Source: Candidatus Eiseniibacteriota bacterium (GTDB taxonomy: Bacteria; Eisenbacteria; RBG-16-71-46; CAIMUX01). From it: a stretch of DNA of 64,000 nucleotides. Positions 33,622 to 41,609 of this stretch are shown piece by piece. The first letter of the stretch is position 1. Each line of letters begins with the position of its first letter. The stretch spans positions 45,046-109,045 of the forward strand of contig JACKCR010000012.1 in assembly GCA_020633975.1 (NCBI GenBank), read 5' to 3'. Position numbers and translations under genes: made by a program. The notes under the pieces are model-generated. The model was not told where the DNA came from, ran no database searches, and was given only the letters and a program-made list of their open reading frames with translations.

Positions 33622-34644
33622 TCACGCGGGACGTGCCATCGTCAGTCGGAACCAGTGCTCGGGGTCGTAGAACTCGCACTCTCGGGCGAGTCCCGCTTGG
33701 CTGAACATCCGGTCGAGGCGAGCGGTGTCGTACTTGTAGCTCGACTCGGTATGGATCCGCTCCTTGGCTTCGAATGCGACCTCCAGTCCCAGGTCGTCGA
33801 TCGGTACGACCTGATCGACGGAGGACTCGAGATGCATCTCGATGCGCGAGAGTTCCTCGTTCCAAACCGCGACATGACCGAAGCGATCCAGGTCGAAGCC
33901 TCCACCCAGCTCGCGGTTGATCCGCGCCAGAACGTTCTTGTTGAAGCTGGCCGTGACCCCCTTGGAGTCGTCGTAGGCGGGCAGGAGAACGTCGAGCGGC
34001 TTCACCGCATCGGTTCCGAGGAGTAGGGAACCTGTTGGCCCCAAGGTCGCCCGGATGTCGGCAAGGAGTTCGATCGCGGAGTGCTCGTCGTAGTTTCCGA
34101 GCGAGCTTCCCAGGAAGACGACGAGGAGTGCGTCGTCCCGTTCGCGTCCGGCTGCCAGCGCTTGAGGATGTGCCGCGAGAAGGGGGTGAACCTTCACCTC
34201 GGGCAGCTCGCGGGCGAGTCGGGACTCCGCGGCGTCGAGCGCTGCACCCGACACGTCTGCAGGAAGGAACGTGGTCGCGCCTTGCTCCGCGACCAATGCA
34301 CGAAGCAGCACCTGGGTCTTGGTCGCACTCCCGGCGCCTAGCTCCAGTACCGAGACGTTTCGTCCCGCATGGGAGATCGCCATCCTGGCGATTTCTCCCG
34401 CCCGCGATTCGAGGATCGAGCGCTCGACTCGAGTCGGGTAGTACTCGGGGAGTTTCGTGATCTTCTCGAAGAGCCCCGAGCCCACGGCGTCGTAGAAGAG
34501 GAACGGCGGGAGAGTCTTGGGCGTCGAGGTGAGTCCGTCACGCACGACCGGACCGATGATATCGGTCCCGGAAACTTCCAACTCGGCAGTGCCGCGCGCG
34601 GCGGCGTCGTAGGACGCGGGATCGTTTCGGTCCCATTCTGTCAT
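33622..34644 (-). CDS. egtD: L-histidine N-alpha-methyltransferase (ergothioneine)
   Basis: About 340 residues. EgtD trimethylates the histidine amine with S-adenosylmethionine to make hercynine, the first step of ergothioneine synthesis. Family motifs: FYDAVGSGLFEKITKLPEYY, PTRVERSIL, VLELGAGSATKTQVLL for SAM and FLGSSLGNYDEHSA. The end has KYDTARLDRMFSQAGL. It overlaps egtB by four bases (ATGA), so both are made from one messenger. Two 14-base direct copies of TCGACTCCTCACGC (33599 and 33614) cover its stop codon. Confidence 0.93.
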   Translation of the reverse strand: MTEWDRNDPASYDAAARGTAELEVSGTDIIGPVVRDGLTSTPKTLPPFLFYDAVGSGLFEKITKLPEYYPTRVERSILESRAGEIARMAISHAGRNVSVLELGAGSATKTQVLLRALVAEQGATTFLPADVSGAALDAAESRLARELPEVKVHPLLAAHPQALAAGRERDDALLVVFLGSSLGNYDEHSAIELLADIRATLGPTGSLLLGTDAVKPLDVLLPAYDDSKGVTASFNKNVLARINRELGGGFDLDRFGHVAVWNEELSRIEMHLESSVDQVVPIDDLGLEVAFEAKERIHTESSYKYDTARLDRMFSQAGLARECEFYDPEHWFRLTMARPA

Positions 34645-35963
34645 GCGCGTTCACCTCCTGTGCTTCGCGCCAGCCGTATCCCCGTGAACTGGAACCGAGT
34701 CGCTGCGGGCCAGAAGTTGCGATAGCTGGCGCGCATGTGGCCTCGCGGAGTAAGGCACGAGCCACCGCGGAGAACTTGCTGGTCGATCATGAACTTTCCG
34801 TTGTATTCACCGATCGCGCCGTCCGGGATCCGAAACCCTGGATACGGCTCGTACGCGGATCGGGTCCACTCCCACGCGTCACCGAAGAGTTGTCGCACAC
34901 CCTCGTGCTCGCGTGCGGCCTGGGCGCGGAGAGGGCTGTCTTCGGGCCCGGTGTCCACGAAGTTGCCTCGACTCGGGTCTCCCTTTGCGGCCGTCTCCCA
35001 CTCGGCTTCGGTGGGGAGTCGGGCGTCGAGGAAGGCAGCGATGGCGTCGGCTTCGTAGTAGCTGACGTGGGTGATCGGTTCGGCGTCGCCCAGTTCGCGC
35101 TCGCCATCGAGGCCGAACCCGACGAGGGCGCTGCCCTCCCGTCGTGTGTAGAGGGGCGCTTCGATTCCATGAGTGCGGACCCAATCGAACCCTGCCGAGA
35201 GCCAGAGCGACGGCGTCTCGTACCCACCTGCTTCGGCGAAGGCCTTCCACTCGCCGACCGTGACGAGACGGTCCGCGAGTTCGAACGGCTCCAGCCAGAC
35301 ACGGTGAGACGGTTCCTCGTTGTCGTAGTGGAACCCACCACCTCGATCCGTTCCGATCTCGACCAACCCGCCGTCGAACCCGACGAAGCGGATCGGCGTC
35401 GATATCGCATGTCCCTCACCCTGATCCATGCCAAGTGCGCGCTCGCGGGCCGAGTCGGAGCGGTACGAGGGGGCGAGCGGGTTCTGTGAGAGCGCGTGCC
35501 AGATGTCGGTGAGGAGCAACTCCTGGTGCTGCTGCTCGTGTGCGAGCCCGAGATCGATGAGGGGTACGATTTCGGCCAGTTTCGTCTCGTCGGCCGCGAG
35601 AAGCGACTCGATCACCCGTCCGTCGACGACCCTCCGGTACTCGGCGATCTCGTCACAGCTCGGTCGGGAGAGCATCCCGCGAGCGGGGCGCGGATGGCGC
35701 GGCCCAAGGGAGACGTAGTAGGAGTTGAGGATCTTTGCGAATCGAGCGTCGTAGGGTGGAACTCCGAGCGGCGCGAGCACGAACGTCTCGAAGAACCAGG
35801 TGGTGTGGCCTCGGTGCCACTTCGTGGGACTGGCGTCGGGCATCGACTGGAGGACTTGGTCTTCGGGCGAGAGGGGCTCGGCCAGCCGTTCGGTCAGATC
35901 GCGCACCCTCCGGTACGAAGCGATCAGCTCGTCCCGGCCTCGTGGCGGCTCAGCTTCGGTCAT
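34641..35963 (-). CDS. egtB: Ergothioneine biosynthesis sulfoxide synthase
   Basis: About 440 residues. EgtB joins hercynine to a thiol substrate with iron and oxygen. A DinB-like front holds the iron ligands: KWHRGHTTWFFETF with its histidines and LAHEQQHQELLL with the HxxxH pair. The C-terminal half is a formylglycine-enzyme/C-type-lectin fold: ARLPTEAEWETAAKG, LFGDAWEWTRSAYEPYPG and LRGGSCLTPRGHMRASYRNF, ending in GIRLAR. ATG 35963 follows GAGGAG; the frame is open further but nothing supports an earlier start. The thiol substrate (gamma-glutamylcysteine or cysteine) cannot be told from this sequence. EgtA, EgtC and EgtE are not in the window. Confidence 0.92.
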   Translation of the reverse strand: MTEAEPPRGRDELIASYRRVRDLTERLAEPLSPEDQVLQSMPDASPTKWHRGHTTWFFETFVLAPLGVPPYDARFAKILNSYYVSLGPRHPRPARGMLSRPSCDEIAEYRRVVDGRVIESLLAADETKLAEIVPLIDLGLAHEQQHQELLLTDIWHALSQNPLAPSYRSDSARERALGMDQGEGHAISTPIRFVGFDGGLVEIGTDRGGGFHYDNEEPSHRVWLEPFELADRLVTVGEWKAFAEAGGYETPSLWLSAGFDWVRTHGIEAPLYTRREGSALVGFGLDGERELGDAEPITHVSYYEADAIAAFLDARLPTEAEWETAAKGDPSRGNFVDTGPEDSPLRAQAAREHEGVRQLFGDAWEWTRSAYEPYPGFRIPDGAIGEYNGKFMIDQQVLRGGSCLTPRGHMRASYRNFWPAATRFQFTGIRLARSTGGERA

Positions 35964-36210
35964 CGCGCGACTCCTCGCTCGTGGCGATGTTGCGCGCACC
36001 GCGTCGCGGGCTGCGACGCACCACGCTGGGTGGTTGGATGTGGAAACGCACCCGAGGACGACACGGACCCTACACGACCGCGCGGGGCGAAGCACTTCAA
36101 ACGGGGATGCAGCATCTCGAGAGTAGGAAGCCGCGAGCGGCCGCTCGTTTCCGACAATCCCGGCGAATCCGGGGGCAGCACGAGGCCGGCGCGAGCGCGA
36201 GGGCCTCGGC

Positions 36211-37494
36211 TCATTCGAGAACGATGAGGCGCGTTCCTCCGGAGTAGGACAGTGCCGACGCGCGTGCGAAGTAGACACCGGAAGGCACTCGGCTGCCATC
36301 GTCGTCGCGGCCGTCCCATCGGATCGAGTGCGTGCCGGCGCGCCTTGCGTCGGAGACGAGAGTGCGGACGACTCTGCCCGCGCAGTCGTGGATCTGAATC
36401 CGGACCGCCTCGGGTTCCGGCAGGTCGAGGCTCAACACTGTGCTCCCGAGGACGGGATTCGGGTGAGCGTCGAGCTGCAAGTGGGACCCGTCATCATTGC
36501 TGGACGCGATGTCCGGGAAACTGTCGTCTGTGCCGCCATCTGGGACGTGCGAAACGTCGGCCAAGACGTCCTGGAAGAACTCGACCATCAGGACTTGTTC
36601 GGTCGCGTCATCCCATCCATGTCCGGCGCCAGGGACGACCGTGTACTCCACGGGGACTCCGGCTGCAGCGAGAGCGGCATGGAGGGAGTCACTTTGGCAC
36701 TGCGGGACCGCAGGGTCGGAGTCGCCGTGGAACATTCGGAACGGCGGGTCCGAAGGGTCGACGTACGTGATCGGGTTGGCGAGAGCGCACTCGTCTGGAT
36801 GGGCCTGGATCGGTCCGCCGATCAGGAGTGACTCCGGCGAGTCCGGAGCGTCGTGGTCGATCTGGCTTCCACACGTGTTCATGATGAGAAAGTCGGTCGG
36901 GCCATACCAATCACAGACCGCCTGCACCGAGCTGCTCACGTCGGTGTGGGCTCCGAGCGAACCCTCGATGTCCATCGTGACGTCCCCGACCGTGTGCGTC
37001 GTGACTCCGCCGGATGTCCCCAGAAGAGAGACGAGGTGTCCGCCCGAAGACGATCCCGTTACGCCGATCCGATTCGGATCCAGGCCATACGTGGTCGCAT
37101 TGGCACGAAGGAATCGGATCGCGGCCTTGCAGTCCTGAATCTGCGCCGGATAGATGGCGTCACTGCTCGCGCGATGGTTGATGGTTGCGACCGCGAATCC
37201 TCCGCCCAAGAGCGACGGGAGGACGTGGGTCACGGCGTTCTTGCAGCTATTGCACTGCCACGCACTCCCATAGATGAATACGACCACCGGATAGGGTGGC
37301 GACCCGGTAGGAGGCTGGAGGACGTCGAGTCGGTGACCGATGATTCCGTCCCCAACGTAGTCTTGGTTGAACCAGTTCGTCCCGAGGGCGTCCCCCGGAT
37401 CGACGACCTGCGCTGCGAGAAGCGCTCCGGCGAGCGCGATTCCTTGCCGGACGGCTGCGACTACGGTGCCTGAGCGCGTCGATGGGTACGGCAT
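36211..37494 (-). CDS. Secreted alpha/beta-hydrolase esterase with C-terminal sorting-type domain
   Basis: About 427 residues. A signal helix is followed by an esterase/lipase fold: VVVFIYGSAWQCNSCKNAV as the oxyanion strand, GVTGSSSGGHLVSLLG with the nucleophile Ser (GxSxG), FRMFHGDSDPAVPQCQS and VPGAGHGWDD for Asp and His. The last 95 residues are a FlgD-Ig-like or sorting-type domain: DAHPNPVLGSTVLSLDLPEP, VRIQIHDCAGRVVRTL and VPSGVYFARAS. It probably acts on acyl esters outside the cell. Eight cysteines suit an extracytoplasmic site. ATG 37494 follows AGAGGACACC. Such tails are frequent in FCB-related bacteria. Confidence 0.85.
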   Translation of the reverse strand: MPYPSTRSGTVVAAVRQGIALAGALLAAQVVDPGDALGTNWFNQDYVGDGIIGHRLDVLQPPTGSPPYPVVVFIYGSAWQCNSCKNAVTHVLPSLLGGGFAVATINHRASSDAIYPAQIQDCKAAIRFLRANATTYGLDPNRIGVTGSSSGGHLVSLLGTSGGVTTHTVGDVTMDIEGSLGAHTDVSSSVQAVCDWYGPTDFLIMNTCGSQIDHDAPDSPESLLIGGPIQAHPDECALANPITYVDPSDPPFRMFHGDSDPAVPQCQSDSLHAALAAAGVPVEYTVVPGAGHGWDDATEQVLMVEFFQDVLADVSHVPDGGTDDSFPDIASSNDDGSHLQLDAHPNPVLGSTVLSLDLPEPEAVRIQIHDCAGRVVRTLVSDARRAGTHSIRWDGRDDDGSRVPSGVYFARASALSYSGGTRLIVLE

Positions 37495-37646
37495 GGTGTC
37501 CTCTGAGCTGGAGATGGACCAAGGTCGACGACCGTGATCGTAGCACGAGGGTGCGGCGGCCGCGGAGTTGTGCGTTGCCCCCGGGGGGACGCTCGGATAG
37601 CGTTCCTCCATCCCAGTCGTGACCGAACATGGAGCAAGGAGGCCGC

Positions 37647-38387
37647 GTGTCTGCACTCGTCATTTGGGGCGAAGACGATCACGAAAGGCGGGGTCGCGCC
37701 TTGGCGACGACCTACGCAACCACCGCGCAGAAGATCTCGGTGAAGCCGACGAAGATGCCAGGCCTCGCCACCCTCGTTTTCTGGGGCCACGGTGACCCAT
37801 CCGCGTTCTGCGGTCTTCCATCGAAGGACTTCGTCGACCTCGTCGGCGCGTGGCGGAAGCTGAACGGTGACCTCAAGACCGTCGAGATGCTCACGTGCAA
37901 CGCGCGGCACAAACAGTACGGCTTTCCCGACTCCTACACGAAACAAGTCGTCGATCAGCTCGGCAAGAAGCAAGCCGGGATCAAGTTCAAGGCGCTCCCC
38001 GTCGCCGTCGGACCCAGCGGCAAGACGGCGGACTACTCCATCCTCAAATGGCACCCTGCCTCGGCCACTTGGGCCTACATCGGTGCTCCTGGCGACTTCC
38101 CGCAGCAGGGCTCCTCGACGACGATGGACAAGCACATGCACGCCGCTGACGTAAAGCTCGGCGACTTCATGCCTCCGCGCGGGGACAACGTCGGCTATGT
38201 GCGCGCCCACGCCGCGATGAAGGCGTTCCAGGGCATGACGGTCACTCATCCCTATGCGATCAAGAGGAAGTGGGACCAGAAGCAGGTGGACGTCTACAAC
38301 GAGGAGCTGAAGCTGGTGAAGCGAGATGCCTTCATCATGGCGGGGACGATCGGTCTCCTCCGTTGGTGCCTGACCGAGATCAACTGA
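37647..38387 (+). CDS. Hypothetical protein with possible caspase-like (C80/clan CD) fold
   Basis: About 246 residues, no family recognised with certainty. LVFWGHGDPSAFCGLPSKDF followed about 25 residues later by VEMLTCNARHK resembles clan-CD cysteine peptidases such as C80, where a His (here near residue 48, GHG) precedes a Cys (near 84, LTC) by about 35-45 residues. The remaining half is Lys- and aromatic-rich without motifs. No signal peptide. GTG 37647 is preferred as AAGGAGG lies four bases upstream; an ATG at 37629 has no ribosome site. It could equally be an inactive relative. Confidence 0.5.
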   Translation: MSALVIWGEDDHERRGRALATTYATTAQKISVKPTKMPGLATLVFWGHGDPSAFCGLPSKDFVDLVGAWRKLNGDLKTVEMLTCNARHKQYGFPDSYTKQVVDQLGKKQAGIKFKALPVAVGPSGKTADYSILKWHPASATWAYIGAPGDFPQQGSSTTMDKHMHAADVKLGDFMPPRGDNVGYVRAHAAMKAFQGMTVTHPYAIKRKWDQKQVDVYNEELKLVKRDAFIMAGTIGLLRWCLTEIN

Positions 38388-38426
38388 CCGCGACTTCTTT
38401 CCAACCTGGCCCGTCGAACATCGGAG

Positions 38427-38455
38427 TTGACTTTAGTTAGTCATTTAGCTAAATA
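38427..38455 (+). promoter_or_regulatory. sigma-70 promoter with overlapping palindromic operator for sdpR
   Basis: TTGACT (38427-38432), 17-base spacer, TAAATA (38450-38455). The palindrome ATTTAGCTAAAT (38443-38454) overlaps the -10 element; TTAGTTAG (38433-38440) nearby is a half-like repeat. This is a classical self-repression layout for an ArsR-type regulator. The leader to the ATG at 38463 would be almost absent. Confidence 0.75.
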
Positions 38456-38462
38456 TAGAAGC

Positions 38463-38765
38463 ATGAGTAAGGTCTGGAAAGCGCTGGCGGATCCGACCCG
38501 ACGGCACGTGCTCGAACTGCTGCGGGACGGCCCGATGACTGCGGGGGAGTTGGCGGCACACTTCGGGTTCTCCAAGCCGACGATGTCGGCGCACTTCGCG
38601 GTGCTGAAGGAAGCGGACCTCGTCGAGGCGCACAAAGAAGGAAAGCAGGTCGCTTACGAGTTGAAGCTCTCGGTTCTCGAGGACGCCCTCCTCGGGTTCG
38701 CCGGAGTCTTTGGTGTGGGGGACGCGTCGTCCTCCGTTCAGAAGTCGAGAAAGGGAACCCGATGA
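38463..38765 (+). CDS. ArsR-family repressor, SdpR-like
   Basis: About 100 residues. The winged helix is clear: KALADPTRRHVLELLRDGPM, TAGELAAHFGFSKPTMSAHF, AVLKEADLVEAHKEGKQVAY. No cysteine or histidine metal site is seen, so it is not an ArsR-type metal sensor; SdpR-like autorepressors share the strongly conserved FSKPTMSAHFAVLKEADLV segment. It lies directly behind its own promoter-operator and overlaps the next gene by four bases (ATGA). In Bacillus SdpR represses sdpRI until SdpI captures it at the membrane. Confidence 0.85.
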   Translation: MSKVWKALADPTRRHVLELLRDGPMTAGELAAHFGFSKPTMSAHFAVLKEADLVEAHKEGKQVAYELKLSVLEDALLGFAGVFGVGDASSSVQKSRKGTR

Positions 38766-39373
38766 CCGGAAACCGAACACCCCTCGTGATGACGCTGATC
38801 GCTCTCTTGGTAGTCGCGTTGGGATTCGTTGGTTGGGTTCTCGTCCCCGAGAGAGCCCTGCATTGGGGTGCGGGAATCGCCACCATGATCGCCGTGTGGT
38901 TGGTCCTCGTTTGGAGTGACCGGAGGGACTCGGGCTCCCGTGACACGACCGAGTACAGGTTTCGGGGAGTCTCCGGCGTTCTCGCCGGATTGCTTCTCGC
39001 CTCTTCGATGTCGGTCGCGATCCTCCGGGCGACCGAGGCCACCGGCGGCTCGTCCCTGGGTTCCTGGATCGACCGGCTTCCCGGCATCGTCATGGGAGGC
39101 GTGCTTGCAGTCATGGGGAACTACGTGCCGAAGCTGCTGACTCCTCGCGGTGCACCGGCCGGTGCGCCGCGTACGAAGCAGTCGATGCGGCGCTTCACGG
39201 GATGGACGTTCGTCCTTGCGGGCATTGGCTACGCGGCGGTGTGGGCGTTCTTGCCGGTGGCGGTTGCGGACCCGCTCGCCACCGGGCTCTGCGCTACGGC
39301 CGTCGCGATCGTCTTCCTGCGCGTGGGCTGGACGACGCTCGCGACGGGCCGGGATCGCCGAAGGGAGTCGTAG
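38762..39373 (+). CDS. SdpI-like membrane protein
   Basis: About 203 residues with about six membrane helices. A segment GNYVPKLLTPRGAPAGAP followed by TKQSMRRFTGWTFVLAG matches the SdpI/DUF1648-type region GNY-PK...R...W...G. SdpI gives immunity against the SdpC toxin and sequesters SdpR. It is coupled to the SdpR-like gene at 38463. No SdpC-like toxin or SdpAB maturation gene is found in the window, so the pair may serve a different envelope signal. The family call is moderate because the identity over the segment is partial. Confidence 0.65.
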   Translation: MTGNRTPLVMTLIALLVVALGFVGWVLVPERALHWGAGIATMIAVWLVLVWSDRRDSGSRDTTEYRFRGVSGVLAGLLLASSMSVAILRATEATGGSSLGSWIDRLPGIVMGGVLAVMGNYVPKLLTPRGAPAGAPRTKQSMRRFTGWTFVLAGIGYAAVWAFLPVAVADPLATGLCATAVAIVFLRVGWTTLATGRDRRRES

Positions 39374-39426
39374 ACGAGCGACCCTGGGGAGAGTTTCCCA
39401 AGCGGGGGAGAGGGAAAACGGGCGGA

Positions 39427-39475
39427 GAGACCGTCCCCCAGCGCCCCTCTCCTGACGCCGACGGGGGACGATCTC
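39427..39475. terminator. long inverted repeat between convergent genes
   Basis: GAGACCGTCCCCC (39427-39439) pairs with GGGGGACGATCTC (39463-39475) with one mismatch around a 23-base loop. An alternative pairing of a nearby GGGGAGAGGG with CCCCTCTCC is possible. It lies between the convergent sdpI-like and barrel genes and may serve both as a stop. No U-run. Confidence 0.4.
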
Positions 39476-39523
39476 CCGCACCACTTTCGCGAGGAAGGCA
39501 ATGTAGGGGACCGCGGTGTAAGG

Positions 39524-40498
39524 CTAGAAGAGGCCGATCAATCCGATGCGGAGTTGGGTGACCGTGGTCGTCTCGAAGACATCGTTCTCGAACCCGACAT
39601 GTGTCTCATCGCCGTAGAACTGGATCGCCTGGACGAGCGAGACGTCCAGTTGTAGCGGACGGCCCCGGAAGAAGGTGACCCCGCCTCCGAAGTACGGAGA
39701 CCAGGTGGAGACGTGGTCCGAGTCGATATCTCTCACATGGGAGCCTGATGCCACGAGCAGCGTGCTCGTGTAGTCCCAGCGCAGGAATCCACCCCGGATT
39801 CCCGCCGTACCGTAGAGGCCGAACGGGTCCTTCGCCGAAGTACCGTAGAGCCTCATGGCGAGCCCGAGCGTGAACTCGTACACATCGTCGATGCCGTACT
39901 CGTAATCACGCGATGGGTCGTAGTGAGCCATGGCGGCTTCGGTCTCGAATCCGACTCGCTGATCCGGGCCGGGTTCGAACCCGCCGAAGTGGAAGGAGAA
40001 TCGGGTGCCGTAGTCGAGCGGCCCGTTCTCTTCGGGCGCGAGCCCCTCCAGCTCGACCCCACCGAAGAAGTTGGGACGCGTCCTCGGGCCGCGATCCTCC
40101 CCTCGGTAGTACGGCGGACGGCTGACCACGTCGATCGAAACCGCACGAATCCCACCGGACCCGCAGTACGCGGGCGATCCACCTCCGCCCCACGTCGAGT
40201 CGACGTGCAGAGCCGTCGGCGTTGCCGTGGATCCTGAATGGGATGAGTTCTGGTGACGGGGCTTGTCAGGATTGGTCTGGGCTCGATCGCCGCGGTCACG
40301 AACGACTTGGCCGTTGTCGTTCGTCTGTTCGGATTGGGACGGGGCCGGGGCACCGTTCTGGACGGCGGCTTGCTCGATAGCCTCACTGAGTTTCGATGCC
40401 GCGTGGCTCGGGTTCGCGGCGGCGATTCCCAGACCCACGACGAGAAGCATCGCGAATAGAGGCGCGAAACGAGGGGCGTTCGGAGGCTGCTCGGGCAT
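39524..40498 (-). CDS. Outer-membrane beta-barrel-type protein
   Basis: About 324 residues. A signal peptide (FAPLFAMLLVVGLGIAAANPSHAAS) is followed by a low-complexity Gln/Asn/Asp region (residues 45-110) and a set of alternating strands with aromatic ends, for example YGTRFSFHFGGFEPGP, FETEAAMAHYDPSRDYEYG, YGTAGIRGGFLRWDYTSTLL, SPYFGGGVTFFRGRPLQLDV, and the C-terminal LRIGLIGLF. That ends in Phe, typical of barrel proteins. It is similar in style to outer-membrane-protein-beta-barrel families, no specific one recognised. The ATG at 40498 follows GAGGAGGACCCA. Confidence 0.7.
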   Translation of the reverse strand: MPEQPPNAPRFAPLFAMLLVVGLGIAAANPSHAASKLSEAIEQAAVQNGAPAPSQSEQTNDNGQVVRDRGDRAQTNPDKPRHQNSSHSGSTATPTALHVDSTWGGGGSPAYCGSGGIRAVSIDVVSRPPYYRGEDRGPRTRPNFFGGVELEGLAPEENGPLDYGTRFSFHFGGFEPGPDQRVGFETEAAMAHYDPSRDYEYGIDDVYEFTLGLAMRLYGTSAKDPFGLYGTAGIRGGFLRWDYTSTLLVASGSHVRDIDSDHVSTWSPYFGGGVTFFRGRPLQLDVSLVQAIQFYGDETHVGFENDVFETTTVTQLRIGLIGLF

Positions 40499-40859
40499 TG
40501 GGTCCTCCTCGTGCAGTAGGGGCTGCGGACGTCGGTGCAGCCGCCGGGCCAAACTCTCTTTGCTCCTCCATCGACGAAGCAAACTACGGGCCACAACGGG
40601 TCCGAACCTCGTGTCTGCAGCAAACGCCTGCATTCTCGGGAACTTGTGCTGAACCGCGTCAGTCGGCGAGGCCTTGCGATTTGGTGGCGATCGTGACCCA
40701 GGTGTCACGGGGTGATGCAGCCCGGTCACACTTTCGCGGCGTCTGCCACGTGTGCGGGGGCAGCGACGAGTCTTCCCATGGATGCCAGACGTCCCACTGG
40801 ATTCGACGGGATGCCTCTCGTAGAGTCGTCGTTCCGGAAGATCCGAGTCAGGAGTGGGA
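40499..40859. other. divergent intergenic region between barrel and udg genes
   Basis: These 361 bases hold no recognised gene. Inverted repeats seen: TTTGCT with AGCAAA (40559-40583) and GTGAC-N6-GTCAC (40693-40708), which could be operators. No clear promoter could be assigned. Frames that are open here show no conserved features. Confidence 0.45.
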
Positions 40860-41609
40860 TTGGCGAGAACGAGCCCCAGCGGTTGGAAACGTCTCGAGAG
40901 GGAGATCGTCTCCTGTCGCCTCTGTCCCAGGCTCGTGGAGCACCGGGAGACCGTGGCTCGAGAGAAGCGCCGCGCCTACCGAGAGGACACGTATTGGGGC
41001 CGGCCGGTCCCTTCGTTCGGAGCCCAGGACTCACGGCTCTGGATCGTCGGCCTCGCTCCAGGAGGGCATGGGGCCAACCGCACGGGCCGAGTGTTCACCG
41101 GAGACGCCTCCGGAGATTTCCTCTTCCCGATGCTCCATCGATTCGGCTTCGCGTCGTCGCCCCGCGCCACCTCGAAGGACGATGGCCTCGAGCTCCTGGA
41201 CGCCTGCATCACGAACATCGTTAGGTGCGTTCCTCCCGGGAATCGGCCGACGGCCGACGAGATCGGCACGTGCCGCTCGTTCTTCGATCGAGAACGCGCA
41301 CTCTTGCGGAACATGCGAGTCGTCCTCGCTCTGGGTGGACTCGCCTGGACCGAGATCGGACGAGCACTTCGGTCCGAGGATCCGTCGGTCGAGCCGTGTC
41401 CGCGGTTCGGCCATGGTGTGGAGTGGCGCGTGGACGGACTCGTGGTACTCGGGTCCTACCACCCAAGTCAGCAGAACACTCGCACGGGACGATTGACGCC
41501 TGCGATGTTCGCAGGCGTCCTTCGTCGAGCCCGCGGGATCTTGGATGTGGAGGACCTGGAGGACGCGGGGCCGCCACGTGTCCGGAAGATCAGCCGGAGG
41601 ACACCATGA
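40860..41609 (+). CDS. Uracil-DNA glycosylase, family 5 (UdgB)
   Basis: About 249 residues. It removes uracil, and in this family also other deaminated bases, from DNA. CRLCPRL near the start and two further cysteines (CITNIVRCVPPG, GTCRSFF) would hold a 4Fe-4S cluster. Family motifs: IVGLAPGGHGANRTGRVFTG (the polar residue of motif A is absent, as in family 5), then DASGDFL, and GSYHPSQQNTRTGRLTPAM near the end. The start is a TTG with AGGAG five bases upstream, or a GTG six bases before that overlaps the ribosome site. It overlaps the next gene by four bases. Confidence 0.88.
   Translation: MARTSPSGWKRLEREIVSCRLCPRLVEHRETVAREKRRAYREDTYWGRPVPSFGAQDSRLWIVGLAPGGHGANRTGRVFTGDASGDFLFPMLHRFGFASSPRATSKDDGLELLDACITNIVRCVPPGNRPTADEIGTCRSFFDRERALLRNMRVVLALGGLAWTEIGRALRSEDPSVEPCPRFGHGVEWRVDGLVVLGSYHPSQQNTRTGRLTPAMFAGVLRRARGILDVEDLEDAGPPRVRKISRRTP

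Noticed and set aside
33599-33627. two copies of TCGACTCCTCACGC as a mobile-element scar
   Set aside because: Only two short copies with one base between them; no transposase or inverted ends nearby.
40559-40583. TTTGCT/AGCAAA inverted repeat as a terminator
   Set aside because: Six base pairs, no U-run, and located before genes rather than after; noted only as a possible operator.
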